Below, piece by piece: positions 62,535 through 64,000 of a DNA stretch of 64,000 nt. Source of the DNA: an uncultured Oscillospiraceae bacterium (GTDB lineage: Bacteria; Bacillota; Clostridia; Oscillospirales; Oscillospiraceae); contig CALXEH010000003.1 in the NCBI GenBank assembly GCA_944387285.1, positions 1 to 64,000 on the forward strand, read 5' to 3'. How positions within the stretch are numbered: the stretch's first letter is position 1; every line of letters starts with the position of its first letter. The position numbers were made by a program, and so were the translations under genes. The notes beneath the pieces are model-generated. The model made no database searches, was not told where the DNA came from, and saw only the letters and a list, made by a program, of their open reading frames with translations.

Positions 62535-63185
62535 GTATTCGAAGTTGTGGGCCTTTTCGAGCACCATGTCCTTGACCTTCATCAGGCGGACCTTGGTGGA
62601 GCTCTCGTTTTCCTCGAGCTTCATCGAAATGTAGCGGATGCTCTCCTCAAAGTTGGGTATCATGACGTATTCCAGCGCGTTGACGCGGCGGCGGGTCTTT
62701 TCGATCTCCTCTGCCAGCAGCTGCATGGTCTTTTCGACCTGGGCCAGCTCCAGCATGTCCTCGAACACCTTGGCCAGCTTTTCCAGCGCGTCGTCCAGCT
62801 CGCCGCTCGTCTGCGCGAAGCCGTAGGGGTAGATCTCCGACGGGTCGTTGTTCTTCGTGCGGAAGCTGTAGACCGGGACGTTGACGCTCATGATGTTCTT
62901 GAAGCTCATGCCCAGCTCGACGCTCTGCCTCGGATGGAGCAGCGCCTGCTCGAGCATTTCAGGGGACATGATCGTGCTTGCCACCGTCAGCGACGCGAAC
63001 GCGCCCGTCATACCCTCTTCGACCTTGCGGCGCAGCTCCTTGTTCAGCCTCACCACGTCCATGAACTGGCGCATCAGCTCGTCGCGCTTGTCCTTGAGCA
63101 GCTTGTGCCCGCGCCGGGCCGTCTTCAGCCTGCCTTTGAGCTGGTTCAAGACCATTCTGGTCGGGGTTACTGCGGTCTTAGGCAT
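62532..63185 (-). CDS. atpD: V-type ATP synthase subunit D
   Basis: A 217-residue central-stalk subunit of a V/A-type rotary ATPase. It is almost wholly helical, with VTPTRMVLNQLKGRLKTARRGHKLLKDKRDEL at the N-terminus and ETRRR-like VNALEYVMIPN near 170, both diagnostic for subunit D. It lies 11 bases after subunit B and is the last gene of the operon. Many gut clostridia use such ATPases for ATP synthesis or ion pumping. Confidence 0.95.
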   Translation of the reverse strand: MPKTAVTPTRMVLNQLKGRLKTARRGHKLLKDKRDELMRQFMDVVRLNKELRRKVEEGMTGAFASLTVASTIMSPEMLEQALLHPRQSVELGMSFKNIMSVNVPVYSFRTKNNDPSEIYPYGFAQTSGELDDALEKLAKVFEDMLELAQVEKTMQLLAEEIEKTRRRVNALEYVMIPNFEESIRYISMKLEENESSTKVRLMKVKDMVLEKAHNFEY

Positions 63186-63196
63186 AGGTCACCGCC

Positions 63197-64000
63197 TTAC
63201 TTGTCTTCCGGCATATACTTCTCGATGTACTCAGGCTTGATGCGCTTGAGCTCCTTCCTCGGAAGTATGCGCAAAAGCTCCCAGCCAAGGTTGAGCGTCT
63301 CCTCGATGGTGCGGTTCGTCTCGTTGCCCTGGCTGACGTACTGGCGCTCAAACTCGTCCGCGAACTTGGCGAAGAGCTTGTCGTCGTCCGAGAGCGCGGC
63401 CTCGCCGAGTATGGTCATGAGCTCCTTGGCGTCCTTGCCGCGGGCATAGGCCGCGAACAGCTGGTTCATCGTGCCGGAGTGGTCCTCACGGGTCTTGCCC
63501 TCGCCGATGCCCTTGTCCTTCAGACGGGAAAGGCTCGGCAGGACGTCCACCGGCGGGACGATGCCCTTGCGGTGCAGCTCACGGGAGAGGATGATCTGGC
63601 CCTCGGTGATGTAGCCGGTCAGGTCGGGGATGGGGTGGGTCTTGTCGTCCTCGGGCATGGTCAGGATGGGTATCATCGTGATGGAGCCCTTCTTGCCTAT
63701 ACGGCGGCCGGCGCGCTCGTACATCGTCGCAAGGTCGGTGTACAGGTAGCCGGGATAGCCGCGGCGGCCCGGGACCTCTTTCTTGGCCGCGGAGACCTCA
63801 CGCAGGGCCTCGGCGTAGTTCGTGATATCGGTCAGGATGACCAGAACGTGCATGTCCTTCTCGAAGGCCAGGTACTCGGCCGCGGTCAGGGCCATACGCG
63901 GGGTGGCGATACGCTCGACGGCGGGGTCGTTGGCGAGGTTCGAGAAGACGACGGTGCGGTCGATGGCGCCGGTGCGGCGGAAGTCCTGGATGAAGTACTC
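63197..64000 (-). CDS. atpB: V-type ATP synthase subunit B, 5' end beyond window
   Basis: The last 267 residues of the non-catalytic B subunit, running off the right edge. [17 protein letters not shown] at the edge, [56 protein letters not shown] and the C-terminal [11 protein letters not shown] are all typical. The family has about 460 residues, so some 190 are outside. Same transcript as subunit D. Confidence 0.96.
   Translation of the reverse strand, partial: EYFIQDFRRTGAIDRTVVFSNLANDPAVERIATPRMALTAAEYLAFEKDMHVLVILTDITNYAEALREVSAAKKEVPGRRGYPGYLYTDLATMYERAGRRIGKKGSITMIPILTMPEDDKTHPIPDLTGYITEGQIILSRELHRKGIVPPVDVLPSLSRLKDKGIGEGKTREDHSGTMNQLFAAYARGKDAKELMTILGEAALSDDDKLFAKFADEFERQYVSQGNETNRTIEETLNLGWELLRILPRKELKRIKPEYIEKYMPEDK

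Overview
The window looks like the chromosome of a high-GC anaerobic Bacillota, probably a gut-type clostridium of the Oscillospirales. This is inferred from several traits: a V-type ATP synthase, ferredoxin-dependent 2-oxoacid oxidoreductase, SLH-domain surface protein, CUT1 sugar transporters, consensus sigma-A promoters, and Shine-Dalgarno sites of the GGAGG type. No ribosomal RNA is present and no species is claimed. One low-GC patch (about 54.6-57.7 kb) stands out as acquired DNA.

Layout. (1) 0.3-8.0 kb: a tightly coupled plus-strand operon behind a good promoter. It encodes a HEPN (Swt1-type) plus ParB-like fusion, a large protein with RNA polymerase alpha-CTD-like repeats and a sigma region-4-like helix-turn-helix, a HIRAN-domain protein, and a large protein with an internal duplication. 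This domain combination is my best candidate for an undescribed system, possibly a defence or DNA-surveillance module. (2) 8.1-15.4 kb: a giant SLH surface protein on the minus strand, broken by two frame breaks and one stop. (3) 15.7-18.7 kb: a GHKL histidine kinase, an ECF sigma factor and an unrecognised beta-rich protein. (4) 19.0-42.2 kb: a 13-gene alpha-glycoside utilisation locus. It has a LacI regulator, two GH31 enzymes (one cytoplasmic, one lipoprotein), a GH125-like enzyme, a GH65 phosphorylase, two solute-binding proteins, two permease pairs, an NHL/TPR/Yip1 membrane protein and a DUF5696 protein. No ATPase gene is present, so a shared one is expected. AACGTT-centred palindromes, one of them inside the first GH31 gene, are the likely LacI operators.

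(5) 42.2-50.7 kb, minus strand: UbiD, UbiX, a CoA-transferase, a four-subunit 2-oxoacid:ferredoxin oxidoreductase, an Lrp-type regulator and an SLC13-type carboxylate transporter. This reads as uptake and oxidation of an organic acid through an acyl-CoA. (6) 51.1-53.9 kb, minus strand: DUF134 regulator, two NifX-like proteins and two ferredoxin-fused MinD-type ATPases, behind a promoter flanked by an 11-bp inverted repeat. (7) 54.1-54.6 kb: tRNA-Arg, -His, -Gln and -Lys. (8) 54.6-57.7 kb: acquired segment with an IS3-family transposase and a frame-broken unknown gene, bounded by two related terminator hairpins. (9) 57.7-64.0 kb: housekeeping genes (2H phosphoesterase, MogA, DUF5655, NUDIX, Bcp peroxiredoxin, GNAT, divergent MarR/DegV with operator palindromes) and the end of a V-type ATP synthase operon that runs off the window.

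Four genes or gene fragments carry frame breaks, two of them at homopolymers. Whether these are real or sequencing errors cannot be told from the sequence alone.
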